Assembly (NCBI RefSeq): GCF_900101875.1
Contig: NZ_FNAI01000002.1
Span: forward strand, 620,001-684,000
DNA: 64,000 nucleotides
Source of the DNA: Mucilaginibacter pineti
GTDB lineage: Bacteria; Bacteroidota; Bacteroidia; Sphingobacteriales; Sphingobacteriaceae
Reading direction: 5' to 3'
The notes under the pieces were generated by a model. The model was given only the letters and a program-made list of their open reading frames with translations. It had not been told where the DNA came from and ran no database searches. Both the position numbers and the translations under genes were made by a program. Shown here one piece after another: positions 18,037 through 26,050 of this stretch (the first letter of the stretch is position 1; each line of letters begins with the position of its first letter).

Positions 18037-20163
18037 ATGCAGCCCGAAAAATTTTACTACGACAATAAGATAGTCCGCAATTTTGGCATTGCTACCGTTC
18101 TCTGGGGGATCATCGGCATGACGGTAGGCCTCATCATCGCCATACAATTGTATGCCCCCGGCATGAATATGAATAACCAGTACACCACTTATGGCCGCAT
18201 TCGCCCGTTGCATACCAACGCGGTGATCTTTGCATTTGTGGGTAATGCCATTTTTATGGGTGTTTACTATTCATTGCAGCGGTTACTAAAAGCCCGTATG
18301 TACAGCGATTGGCTCAGCAAGATCCATTTTTGGGGCTGGCAACTGATCATTGTATCCGCAGTTATAACGCTGCCATTAGGCTTCACCACCTCTCACGAAT
18401 ACGCCGAGTTGGAATGGCCTATTGATATCGCCATCACGCTTATCTGGGTGGTATTTGGTATAAACATGTTCGGTACGATATTTAAACGCCGGGAACGACA
18501 CCTGTATGTAGCCATCTGGTTTTACATCGCCACATTTGTTACCATAGCGGTTTTGCACATCGTTAACTCCATGGAGCTACCCATATCAGCCTGGAAAAGT
18601 TACTATATCTATGCAGGTGTGCAGGATGCATTGGTACAATGGTGGTACGGGCATAACGCGGTAGCTTTTTTCCTCACTACGCCTTACCTGGGAATGATGT
18701 ATTACTTTCTGCCTAAAATGGCCAACCGGCCTATCTACTCCTACAAGCTAAGTATCCTGCACTTTTGGGCGCTTATATTTATCTATATCTGGGCCGGTCC
18801 GCACCATTTGTTGTATACTACCTTACCGGGCTGGGCGCAATCGTTAGGTATAGCGTTTTCCATTATGCTTATCGCGCCAAGCTGGGGCGGTATGATCAAT
18901 GGTTTGTTAACCCTGCGCGGCGCCTGGGATAAAGTGCGTGATGATGTGGTACTGAAATTTATGGTGGTTGGCTTAACCGCCTACGGTATGGCCACTTTTG
19001 AAGGCCCTATGTTATCCCTGAAACAGGTAAACGGCTTTGCCCACTTTAGCGATTGGATCATTGCCCATGTACACGTTGGCGCCCTGGGCTGGAACGGTTT
19101 TTTAACTTTCGCTATCCTTTACTGGGTAATCCCCCGCATCTATAAAACAGAATTGTTCTCCAAAAAACTATCGGCCTTCCATTTTTGGATAGGTACGCTG
19201 GGGATATTATTTTATGCGATACCTATGTACTGGGCAGGGTTTACCCAAAGTCTGATGCTTAAAGAGTTTACACCTGAAGGTATGCTCAAATATCCTAACT
19301 TTTTAGAAACTACCCTGCAAATCTTGCCCATGCACATGATGCGTTCTGCAGGCGGGGCCATGTACCTGTTGGGTGTTATTGTAATGGCCTATAACCTGGC
19401 CCGCACCATGATGCAGGGTAGTTTGGTTGCGAATGAAGCCGCGCAAGCAATGCCATTGGCACCCGCAAACACAGTAGTGAAGGAAAAAAGCTGGCACCGC
19501 ACACTGGAGCGTAAACCTATTCAAATGATGATAGCAGCTTTGCTGGTGATCCTGGTGGGCACATTTATAGAACTGATGCCAACACTTACGGTTAAATCCA
19601 ACATTCCAACTATCGCCAGCGTGAAACCATACAGGCCGCTGGAATTGCAGGGACGGGATATTTATATTAGGGAGGGTTGCGTTAATTGCCACTCACAAAC
19701 GGTAAGACCATTCCGGTCAGAAACTGAGCGGTATGGTGAATACAGCAAGGCCGGTGAATTTGTATACGATCACCCGTTTTTATGGGGATCAAAACGTACC
19801 GGGCCCGATTTGGCGAGGGAAGGCGAAAAGTACGGCAATGCCTGGCATTATAACCACCTGATGGATCCAAGACTTATGTCGCCGGGTAGTATTATGCCTA
19901 ATTATGATTGGCTGATCTCTCAAACGCTGGATACCACAACCACCCGGTCAAAAATTAATGCCATGCGTACGCTGGGCGTGCCTTATGCACTCGGTTACGA
20001 AAACATAGCTAACCAGGATCTGGATAAACAAGCCAATGAGATTTCTGATAACCTGGCTAAAGACCATATTAAGGTAAAAAGCAATAAAGAGATCATAGCC
20101 ATCATCGCCTACCTGCAACGGTTAGGGGTAGATATTAAAGCAAATAAAACCGGTAATAAATAA
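18037..20163 (+). CDS. ccoN: Fused cbb3 cytochrome oxidase subunits I and II (CcoN-CcoO)
   Basis: This 708-residue fusion is usual for Bacteroidota. The CcoN part (about 1-480) has the helix-II heme ligand in PLHTNAV, CuB ligands in WYGHNAVAF and GPHHLLYT, and the heme ligands in AHVHVGALGWNG. After a linker and one membrane helix (about 495-515), the CcoO part (about 520-708) has a single c-heme site C548-V-N-C551-H552 in EGCVNCHSQTVRP. A distal Met is likely in GSIMPNYDWL. It is the catalytic core of the high-affinity terminal oxidase. It follows its own operator and is 7 bp upstream of ccoQ. Confidence 0.97.
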   Translation: MQPEKFYYDNKIVRNFGIATVLWGIIGMTVGLIIAIQLYAPGMNMNNQYTTYGRIRPLHTNAVIFAFVGNAIFMGVYYSLQRLLKARMYSDWLSKIHFWGWQLIIVSAVITLPLGFTTSHEYAELEWPIDIAITLIWVVFGINMFGTIFKRRERHLYVAIWFYIATFVTIAVLHIVNSMELPISAWKSYYIYAGVQDALVQWWYGHNAVAFFLTTPYLGMMYYFLPKMANRPIYSYKLSILHFWALIFIYIWAGPHHLLYTTLPGWAQSLGIAFSIMLIAPSWGGMINGLLTLRGAWDKVRDDVVLKFMVVGLTAYGMATFEGPMLSLKQVNGFAHFSDWIIAHVHVGALGWNGFLTFAILYWVIPRIYKTELFSKKLSAFHFWIGTLGILFYAIPMYWAGFTQSLMLKEFTPEGMLKYPNFLETTLQILPMHMMRSAGGAMYLLGVIVMAYNLARTMMQGSLVANEAAQAMPLAPANTVVKEKSWHRTLERKPIQMMIAALLVILVGTFIELMPTLTVKSNIPTIASVKPYRPLELQGRDIYIREGCVNCHSQTVRPFRSETERYGEYSKAGEFVYDHPFLWGSKRTGPDLAREGEKYGNAWHYNHLMDPRLMSPGSIMPNYDWLISQTLDTTTTRSKINAMRTLGVPYALGYENIANQDLDKQANEISDNLAKDHIKVKSNKEIIAIIAYLQRLGVDIKANKTGNK

Positions 20164-20170
20164 TCCTATC

Positions 20171-20362
20171 ATGTTTAAACAATTCACAGAAAACATCACC
20201 GCTAATCAGGGATACCTGCTTTTTTCCCTGGGTATCTTCTTTGTATTTTTTGTAGTAGTAACCATTATGCTTGTAAGGCTGCGTAAGGAGCATGTAGCGC
20301 ACATGAGCGATATGCCCCTGCATGATGGAATCCAGGAACCTAAAAAACATAAGGAGTTATGA
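20171..20362 (+). CDS. ccoQ: CcoQ-like small subunit of cbb3 oxidase
   Basis: This 63-residue protein has one membrane helix (YLLFSLGIFFVFFVVVTIMLV) and a charged tail ending KKHKEL. Size, topology and position between ccoNO and ccoP fit CcoQ (FixQ), which stabilises the complex. Sequence conservation in this family is low, so the call rests mainly on context. The stop overlaps the ccoP start by 4 bp. Confidence 0.82.
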   Translation: MFKQFTENITANQGYLLFSLGIFFVFFVVVTIMLVRLRKEHVAHMSDMPLHDGIQEPKKHKEL

Positions 20363-21249
20363 AGTACTGCCGTATAATTTTAATGTTTTGCCTTATAACC
20401 ATAACCGGTACAGCATCGGCCGATAACCTTATTGCCGGCGATGTGCAGAATTACCTTGCCTATGGTGCTATCGTATCAATGCTTTTGCTTATTGTAATTG
20501 CCCTGCTGGTGCTTGTGCGTACGTTCAATGTACTTACAAAGGTGGTACTGAAATCTGAAGGGTATACTGATGCTCAGATACAGGCCCAATTGCATCCACC
20601 TAAAAAAGCAAAAAAGCCGAAAGGGGAGGTGTGGAACAAGCTGCTTTCGCTGAGGCCAATGGCAGAGGAAAAAGAATTGCTCATTGAACATGATTATGAC
20701 GGCATTCAGGAACTGGATAACCCGATTCCCGGGTGGTTTATGTACCTGTTTTATGCCACTATCATTTTCGCGGGGGGATATCTGCTCAATTACCATGTGT
20801 TTCATACCGGGCAATTACAATATGAAGAGTACAAAACCGAGATGGCGCAGGCAGATATAGCTAAAAAGCTATACCTGAGTAAATCAGCCAACCAGGTTGA
20901 TGAAAATACGGTGAAACTGGTAACCGATCCGGAGATATTAAAAGCCGGTCAGGTGATCTTTACGCAAAACTGCAAACCTTGTCATGGAGAACACGCAGAG
21001 GGTAACGTAGGGCCAAACCTAACAGACGATTTCTGGCTGCATGGCGGCAAGATCAATGATCTCTTTAAAACCATTAAATATGGCGTGCAGTCCAAGGGGA
21101 TGCCTACCTGGGAAAAGCAATTATCACCAAAGCAAATAGCTGATGTGGCTAATTATATAAAATCCCTGCATGATACCCACCCGGCCGGTGCTAAGGAACC
21201 ACAAGGTGTTAAAGATGTGGCAGATGACAAGCTTGCCTCAACCAAATAA
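20359..21249 (+). CDS. ccoP: cbb3 oxidase subunit III (CcoP), monoheme
   Basis: This is a 296-residue c-type cytochrome. A first hydrophobic segment (about 30-55) and the FixP N-terminal region (IQELDNPIPGWFMYLFYATI) lead to a second membrane helix, then one cytochrome c domain with C205-K-P-C208-H209. The distal Met is probably in SKGMPTWEKQLS. Proteobacterial CcoP carries two c-hemes; only one CxxCH is present here, so the complex would have two c-hemes in total with CcoO. It overlaps ccoQ by 4 bp and lies 4 bp before ccoG. Confidence 0.95.
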   Translation: MKYCRIILMFCLITITGTASADNLIAGDVQNYLAYGAIVSMLLLIVIALLVLVRTFNVLTKVVLKSEGYTDAQIQAQLHPPKKAKKPKGEVWNKLLSLRPMAEEKELLIEHDYDGIQELDNPIPGWFMYLFYATIIFAGGYLLNYHVFHTGQLQYEEYKTEMAQADIAKKLYLSKSANQVDENTVKLVTDPEILKAGQVIFTQNCKPCHGEHAEGNVGPNLTDDFWLHGGKINDLFKTIKYGVQSKGMPTWEKQLSPKQIADVANYIKSLHDTHPAGAKEPQGVKDVADDKLASTK

Positions 21250-21253
21250 AACT

Positions 21254-22627
21254 ATGGACGGATTACTGGCGGGAAAAGAAACAGGTGAAAGGAAGTGGAT
21301 GTATCCGCTGCTGCGTAAGGGCGTTTTATACAAATGGCGCAGTTGGGTTAGTTACTTTTACCTTATCATATTTTTTGCCGGACCGTTTATACGCATTAAT
21401 GGCCAACCTTTGCTGCTGCTGAACTTTATGGAAAGGCAGTTTGTAATTGCCGGGCAGGTTTTTTGGCCGCAGGATATTTTCCTGTTCGTGCTGGCTACAT
21501 TGGTTTTCCTTGTTTGTGTGGTGCTGTTCACTATTGTTTTTGGTCGTGTGTTTTGCGGGTGGATCTGTCCGCAAACCATTTTTATGGAGATGGTTTTCAG
21601 GAAGATAGAGTTTTGGATAGAAGGCGATGCAGGCAAGCGCAAAGCGCTGGATGCAAAACCCTGGGATAAGGAAAAAGTAATAAAGAAAACGGGCAAGCAC
21701 CTGTTGTTCCTGTTTTTTTCCTTCCTTATTGCCAATACCTTTTTAGCATACTTGATTGGGAGCGAAGGGTTGTTAAAGATCGTTACCGAACCGGTGATCC
21801 TGCATTGGTCGGGTTTTATAAGTATCTGGGTGTTTACCATCATCTTTTATTTGGTATACAGCCAGGTGCGCGAGCTGGTGTGTACAGTAATATGCCCTTA
21901 CGGGCGCTTGCAAGGTGTATTGCTTGATCAAAATACTTTAGTGGTTGCTTATGATAATTTACGCGGAGAACCACGTGGAAAATTATCCAGAGATACGGAA
22001 CTTAACGCCTCGAAAGGGGATTGCGTGGATTGCGGTTTATGTGTATCCGTTTGTCCTACAGGCATAGATATCCGTAACGGTACACAAATGGAATGTATCA
22101 ATTGTACCGCCTGTATTGATGTGTGCAATGAGGTAATGATCAAAATTAAAAAGCCGGTTAACCTGGTTGGTTTTTATTCTGAGAATATGATCCAAAATAA
22201 GGTGAAACCATCATTTACCGGAAGGATGAAGGCTTACACCGTTGTTATCACGCTGTTAATTACCATATTGTGCTATTTTATATTTAGCCGCAGCGATCTG
22301 GATATGACGGTGATGCGCGGCGCAGGAATGCTATACCAGGAACAACCGGGCGGCTATGTAAGCAACATATACAATGCAGAGATTATTAATAAAACCAAGA
22401 CTAATAAACTCATCACCATACAGCCGGTTGATCCTGCCGTTAAAGTGAAATACATACAGGCACCTGGTGCCATTATTGGGGGTACAGCCGTAAAAACTGT
22501 CTTCTTTTTATTGATCCCGGCAAGCCATATTCATGAAGCAAAAACGATGGTAGGCTTACAGCTTATTCAAAATCATAAGGTTATGCAAACGGTAGAAACC
22601 ACGTTTGTAGGGCCTGTAAACAATTAA
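21254..22627 (+). CDS. ccoG: cbb3 oxidase accessory protein CcoG (FixG), ferredoxin-type
   Basis: This 457-residue membrane protein has about five hydrophobic segments and a central di-cluster ferredoxin region (CVDCGLCVSVCPTG and CINCTACIDVCNEV) supplying eight Cys for two [4Fe-4S] clusters. Additional Cys lie in FCGWICPQTIFME and VICPYGRLQ. A C-terminal Ig-like periplasmic domain follows the last helix. CcoG helps deliver reduced copper to the oxidase. I start at MDGLLAGKETGERKW (21254); a longer frame to 21170 would run into ccoP. It lies 4 bp from both neighbours in a tight operon. Confidence 0.95.
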   Translation: MDGLLAGKETGERKWMYPLLRKGVLYKWRSWVSYFYLIIFFAGPFIRINGQPLLLLNFMERQFVIAGQVFWPQDIFLFVLATLVFLVCVVLFTIVFGRVFCGWICPQTIFMEMVFRKIEFWIEGDAGKRKALDAKPWDKEKVIKKTGKHLLFLFFSFLIANTFLAYLIGSEGLLKIVTEPVILHWSGFISIWVFTIIFYLVYSQVRELVCTVICPYGRLQGVLLDQNTLVVAYDNLRGEPRGKLSRDTELNASKGDCVDCGLCVSVCPTGIDIRNGTQMECINCTACIDVCNEVMIKIKKPVNLVGFYSENMIQNKVKPSFTGRMKAYTVVITLLITILCYFIFSRSDLDMTVMRGAGMLYQEQPGGYVSNIYNAEIINKTKTNKLITIQPVDPAVKVKYIQAPGAIIGGTAVKTVFFLLIPASHIHEAKTMVGLQLIQNHKVMQTVETTFVGPVNN

Positions 22628-22631
22628 TCAT

Positions 22632-23054
22632 ATGAACTGGGGAAAAGGAATTGTAGGCGGAATGGTGCTTTTTATGCTGTTTATCATTAGTATGTGTGTA
22701 TACATGTTTAGGGTACCCGAAGATGGATACGACCATCAGTATTATGAAAAGGGCCTCAATTTTGATAAGGATTTTAATAAAGAGCAGCAGGTTCAACGGG
22801 ATCATGCCCGTCCTTTAATTGAAGTTTCAGGGAAAACGGTAAGCATCACTTTTATGAAATCCGCAGCGGGTACCATCAAGTTTGTAAGACCGGCAAGCGA
22901 AGCATTAGATAATGTTATTAAATTGGATAGCACAAGTGGACAGCGCATCGATATTCCCGTTCAGCGTTTGGCAACCGGCCGCTGGCAACTGGTATTAAAT
23001 TGGGAAAGCGGTCATAAAGCATATTTATACCAGCAGGAGATCTACATCAAATGA
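22632..23054 (+). CDS. ccoH: FixH/CcoH family assembly protein
   Basis: This 140-residue protein has one N-terminal membrane helix (IVGGMVLFMLFIISMCVYMF) and a small periplasmic domain with the family feature YEKGLNFDKDFN. CcoH is needed for stable cbb3 assembly together with CcoI. It overlaps the next gene by 4 bp (ATGA), as expected for a coupled operon. Confidence 0.93.
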   Translation: MNWGKGIVGGMVLFMLFIISMCVYMFRVPEDGYDHQYYEKGLNFDKDFNKEQQVQRDHARPLIEVSGKTVSITFMKSAAGTIKFVRPASEALDNVIKLDSTSGQRIDIPVQRLATGRWQLVLNWESGHKAYLYQQEIYIK

Positions 23055-23740
23055 GTAGCAACAGCATCGCTTTCTTTATCGGCCTGTTTGGCAGCGTGCA
23101 TTGCATCGGCATGTGCGGTCCGCTTGCGTTGGCTATTCCGTCTTTCCAAACCAAATGGTGGTTTATAGTAAGCGATAAATTGCTCTATAATGTAGGTCGC
23201 GTGATCACTTATTCGTTTTTGGGATTGTTGGTTGGCTTTTTGGGTAAACAACTTTGGCTTGCCGGTTTACAGCAGGGGGTAAGTCTTTTAAGCGGCATGT
23301 TTATTATTATGGCGGGTTTGTCGCGGTTGTTTAAAATAAGGTTTTCAAAAAAAGCGGGCATATCTAAATTGATGTTACCTTTTATGCAATTATTGAACTA
23401 CGCGCTTCAGCATAAAGCAGGCCATTTATTGGTTGGCGTTCTGAATGGGTTCTTACCTTGCGGCTTTGTTTACCTGGCATTAGTTGGCGCAATAAATACA
23501 ACATCACCTATATCGGCCGCGCAATATATGTTTTGGTTTGGCATGGGTACCTTCCCGCTGATGCTGCTGGCTACAGTTAGTGCTGGCTTTGTTGGTCCGG
23601 TAATTCGCCGTCGCATAAACCGTACAATGCCGTACCTAATGGTTTGCCTGGGATTTTGGTTCATCCTGCGCGGGTTAAATTTAAATATCCCATACCTGAG
23701 TCCGAGCGTACAGTCGTCGGGCATTGGTGTTTGTCATTAA
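23051..23740 (+). CDS. Sulfite exporter TauE/SafE-family permease (cbb3-linked)
   Basis: This 229-residue membrane protein has about six helices. The motif FGSVHCIGMCGPLALAIP near the N-terminus and GFLPCGFVYLAL in the second half form the paired Cys/Pro signature of the SafE-like (DsbD/CcdA-related) group regularly found after ccoH. Such proteins are linked to metal or thiol handling during oxidase maturation; the transported species is not established here. It is co-transcribed with ccoGH by overlap. Confidence 0.85.
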   Translation: MSSNSIAFFIGLFGSVHCIGMCGPLALAIPSFQTKWWFIVSDKLLYNVGRVITYSFLGLLVGFLGKQLWLAGLQQGVSLLSGMFIIMAGLSRLFKIRFSKKAGISKLMLPFMQLLNYALQHKAGHLLVGVLNGFLPCGFVYLALVGAINTTSPISAAQYMFWFGMGTFPLMLLATVSAGFVGPVIRRRINRTMPYLMVCLGFWFILRGLNLNIPYLSPSVQSSGIGVCH

Positions 23741-23755
23741 TAAATCTCAATTTAT

Positions 23756-24490
23756 ATGTTAAGGCACCTGGGAACCAAACGAACTTACGGGCATAATGTT
23801 AAACTGGCTTCCTTGCTGGGCTTAACAGCCGGATTTGTTAATGCTGCCGGCTTTTTAGGTTTCGCGGTTTTAACCACCAATGTTACCGGTCATGCGGCGC
23901 TGTTTGCCGAGCGTATTGCTTTGCAGGATTGGAAAGCCGCCAGGGTAATTGCGCTTTGGATGTTTTTGTTTTTAGCTGGGGCATTTATCTCCGGCCTTAT
24001 TGTTTCCCGCATCGGTAGAAATCAACGCTTCTCTTACGTGGTTCCTATTTTAATTGAGATAGTCATATTGCTTGCGGTAGCCCTTTTTGGTTATAGATAT
24101 AACTATAGCCTGGTAGCCAAGGAGGTTTTTGCCGGTAGTTTACTTTTTGCTATGGGCTTGCAAAATTCGCTGGTGTCTATGGTTTCGGGCTCAGTCGTCA
24201 GAACAACACATCTTACGGGTACCTTTACAGATCTGGGGATAGAACTGGCGCAATTCCTTCAAAAAAACTCAGACGATCATGCTGCCCTGGTATCCCGGAT
24301 CAAGCTGCGCGCGGTAATTATTTTCTTTTTTATGTGCGGCGCTTTGGGCGGGGCTTACCTGTTTCGTTTGATGAGGTTTTATGCGTTTTTGATACCAGTA
24401 TGCTTATTGATTTATGCCTTAATATACGATGTTTTCCGGATAGCTGTTAAGCGCTATTACCAGCAATTACATCATCCGCTTAAGGGCTAA
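23756..24490 (+). CDS. DUF1275 (YoaK-family) membrane protein
   Basis: This 244-residue protein has about six membrane helices and DUF1275 features (LGLTAGFVNAAGFLGF near 20-36, TTNVTGHAA, MGLQNSLVSMVSGSVVRTTHLTGTF). Function of the family is unknown. It is 15 bp behind the SafE-like gene and probably the last gene of the cbb3 operon. Its stop codon touches the strong palindrome at 24489. Confidence 0.88.
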   Translation: MLRHLGTKRTYGHNVKLASLLGLTAGFVNAAGFLGFAVLTTNVTGHAALFAERIALQDWKAARVIALWMFLFLAGAFISGLIVSRIGRNQRFSYVVPILIEIVILLAVALFGYRYNYSLVAKEVFAGSLLFAMGLQNSLVSMVSGSVVRTTHLTGTFTDLGIELAQFLQKNSDDHAALVSRIKLRAVIIFFFMCGALGGAYLFRLMRFYAFLIPVCLLIYALIYDVFRIAVKRYYQQLHHPLKG

Positions 24491-24510
24491 AAGTGACGAA
24501 GATCACTTTT
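24489..24510 (+). promoter_or_regulatory. Strong Crp/Fnr-like palindrome
   Basis: AAAAGTGA-CGAAGA-TCACTTTT has perfect 8-bp arms. It is the best site of the four TGA-N6-TCA sites in the window. A CATCTTTG box at 24551-24558 ends 58.5 bp from its centre, as at the ccoNO site. It probably drives the small membrane protein and alcohol dehydrogenase genes. Confidence 0.65.
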
Positions 24511-24579
24511 TAGATAGATGCCCATCATGGCCTAAAACGTTGTCCTTAATCATCTTTGATGTATTAAAACATATCAATT

Positions 24580-24927
24580 ATGGCAACTTTAAAATTAACC
24601 TCCCCAACCTGGGAAGTAACAACATCTAATCAAATCAACAATACAACTTTATGGAGCAAATGGCTGGCAATAGCCGATGGTCAGGCTGGTAACAAGACCG
24701 GCTGGTTCCTGTTTTCATTAGTACTACAGGGTGTGCTTTTTTTACCCATCCCGGCAGTTTTAATGTATTATTATGATGCACCAATTGCTGTATTGGGCGT
24801 TACAATGATTTTATTTTTCGCCAATATCATTGCGGGTATGGGTGGTTCAGGTATCAGAACGGTACTATCTTTCTTTGTAGCAAGCGTGCTCGTTCATGTT
24901 ATCATGCTGGCCATATTCATTATATAA
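24580..24927 (+). CDS. Small unknown membrane protein under the Crp/Fnr-like site
   Basis: I do not recognise a family for this 115-residue protein. After a soluble N-terminus of about 40 residues it has three hydrophobic segments (WFLFSLVLQGVLFLPIPAVLM, IAVLGVTMILFFANIIAGMG and TVLSFFVASVLVHVIMLAIF). It is the first gene after the strong operator and 27 bp before the alcohol dehydrogenase. It is likely induced at low oxygen; its role is unknown. Confidence 0.75.
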   Translation: MATLKLTSPTWEVTTSNQINNTTLWSKWLAIADGQAGNKTGWFLFSLVLQGVLFLPIPAVLMYYYDAPIAVLGVTMILFFANIIAGMGGSGIRTVLSFFVASVLVHVIMLAIFII

Positions 24928-24954
24928 ATAAAAATACATCTCTAACAAAAACAT

Positions 24955-25992
24955 ATGCTCCCTAAAAAAATGAAAGCTGCCGTGATCCATGAATTTGGAC
25001 AAGCGCTGCACATAGAAGAAATGCCGGTGAAAGAACCCGGCGAAAACCAAATTGTAGTGAAGGTAATAGCCTGCGGCGTATGCCATACCGATCTGCATGC
25101 CTGCCAGGGCGACTGGCCTGCCAAACCTAAACTGCCGCTGATACCGGGGCATGAAGCCTTGGGTTATGTGGTTGCCTTAGGCCGCGGCGTTAAAAATGTA
25201 AAAGAGGGAGATATTGTAGGTGTACCCTGGCTGTTTAGCGCCTGCGGTTGCTGTGAGTTTTGCATCACCGGTTGGGAAACATTATGCGATACGCAACAGA
25301 ACGGCGGTTATAGTGTTGATGGCGGTTTTGCAGAGTATGTTACCGCAGATGCAAGATATGTGGCGCACTTTCCGGCTAATATCAACTTTACCCAAATGGC
25401 GCCCATCATTTGTGCCGGTGTTACGGTGTATAAAGGCATCAAAGAAACAGAGGCTAAACCGGGTGAATGGATAGCTATATCTGGCATTGGTGGCTTAGGG
25501 CACCTCGCTGTTCAATATGCCAAGGCGATGGGTTTGCACGTAGCCGCCATTGACATTGCCGATGATAAATTAAACCTGGCTAAAAGCTTAGGAGCCGACT
25601 TAACTGTTAACGCTTTAGAAAAAGATCCGGGTGAGTTTTTAAAGAAGGAAACCGGCGGCATGCATGGCGTATTGGTAACGGCAGTTTCGCCTATTGCTTT
25701 TAAACAAGGGATCTCGGCATTAAGGCGCAAAGGTACTATTGCCCTGAATGGCTTGCCAAAAGGGAGTTTCGATCTGCCGATATTTGATACTGTTATCAAC
25801 AGGTACACGGTCCGCGGTTCAATAGTTGGTACAAGGAAAGATATGCAGGAGGCAATTGAATTTGCGCTGGACGGGAAGGTAAAAGCAACTGTTCACACCG
25901 CCAAACTGGAAGATATCAACTCGGTGTTTGATGAAATGAAGAAAGGGGAGATTGAAGGGCGCGTGGTATTGGAAATAGCTAAGCCTAATTAA
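24955..25992 (+). CDS. Zinc-dependent alcohol dehydrogenase (AdhP-type)
   Basis: This 345-residue medium-chain dehydrogenase interconverts alcohols and aldehydes with NAD(H). The catalytic zinc ligands are in CGVCHTDLH and PGHEALG. The structural zinc site is the Cys cluster CGCCEFCITGWETLC, and the Rossmann motif is GIGGLGHLAVQYAK. It resembles fermentative AdhP/AdhA. Start options are 24955 (MLPKKMKAA) and 24970 (MKAAVIHEFG). Placement after the Crp/Fnr-like operator suggests induction when oxygen is limited, to re-oxidise NADH. A terminator follows. Confidence 0.95.
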   Translation: MLPKKMKAAVIHEFGQALHIEEMPVKEPGENQIVVKVIACGVCHTDLHACQGDWPAKPKLPLIPGHEALGYVVALGRGVKNVKEGDIVGVPWLFSACGCCEFCITGWETLCDTQQNGGYSVDGGFAEYVTADARYVAHFPANINFTQMAPIICAGVTVYKGIKETEAKPGEWIAISGIGGLGHLAVQYAKAMGLHVAAIDIADDKLNLAKSLGADLTVNALEKDPGEFLKKETGGMHGVLVTAVSPIAFKQGISALRRKGTIALNGLPKGSFDLPIFDTVINRYTVRGSIVGTRKDMQEAIEFALDGKVKATVHTAKLEDINSVFDEMKKGEIEGRVVLEIAKPN

Positions 25993-26018
25993 TTACAACA
26001 ATTATATATGATGAGATG

Positions 26019-26050
26019 AGGAGAACCTAACAAGTTCTCCTTTCTTTTTT
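26019..26050 (+). terminator. Terminator after alcohol dehydrogenase
   Basis: AGGAGAAC (26019-26026) and GTTCTCCT (26034-26041) pair around a 7-nt loop and are followed by TTCTTTTTT. It slightly overlaps the end of the convergent hemN gene. Confidence 0.88.
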
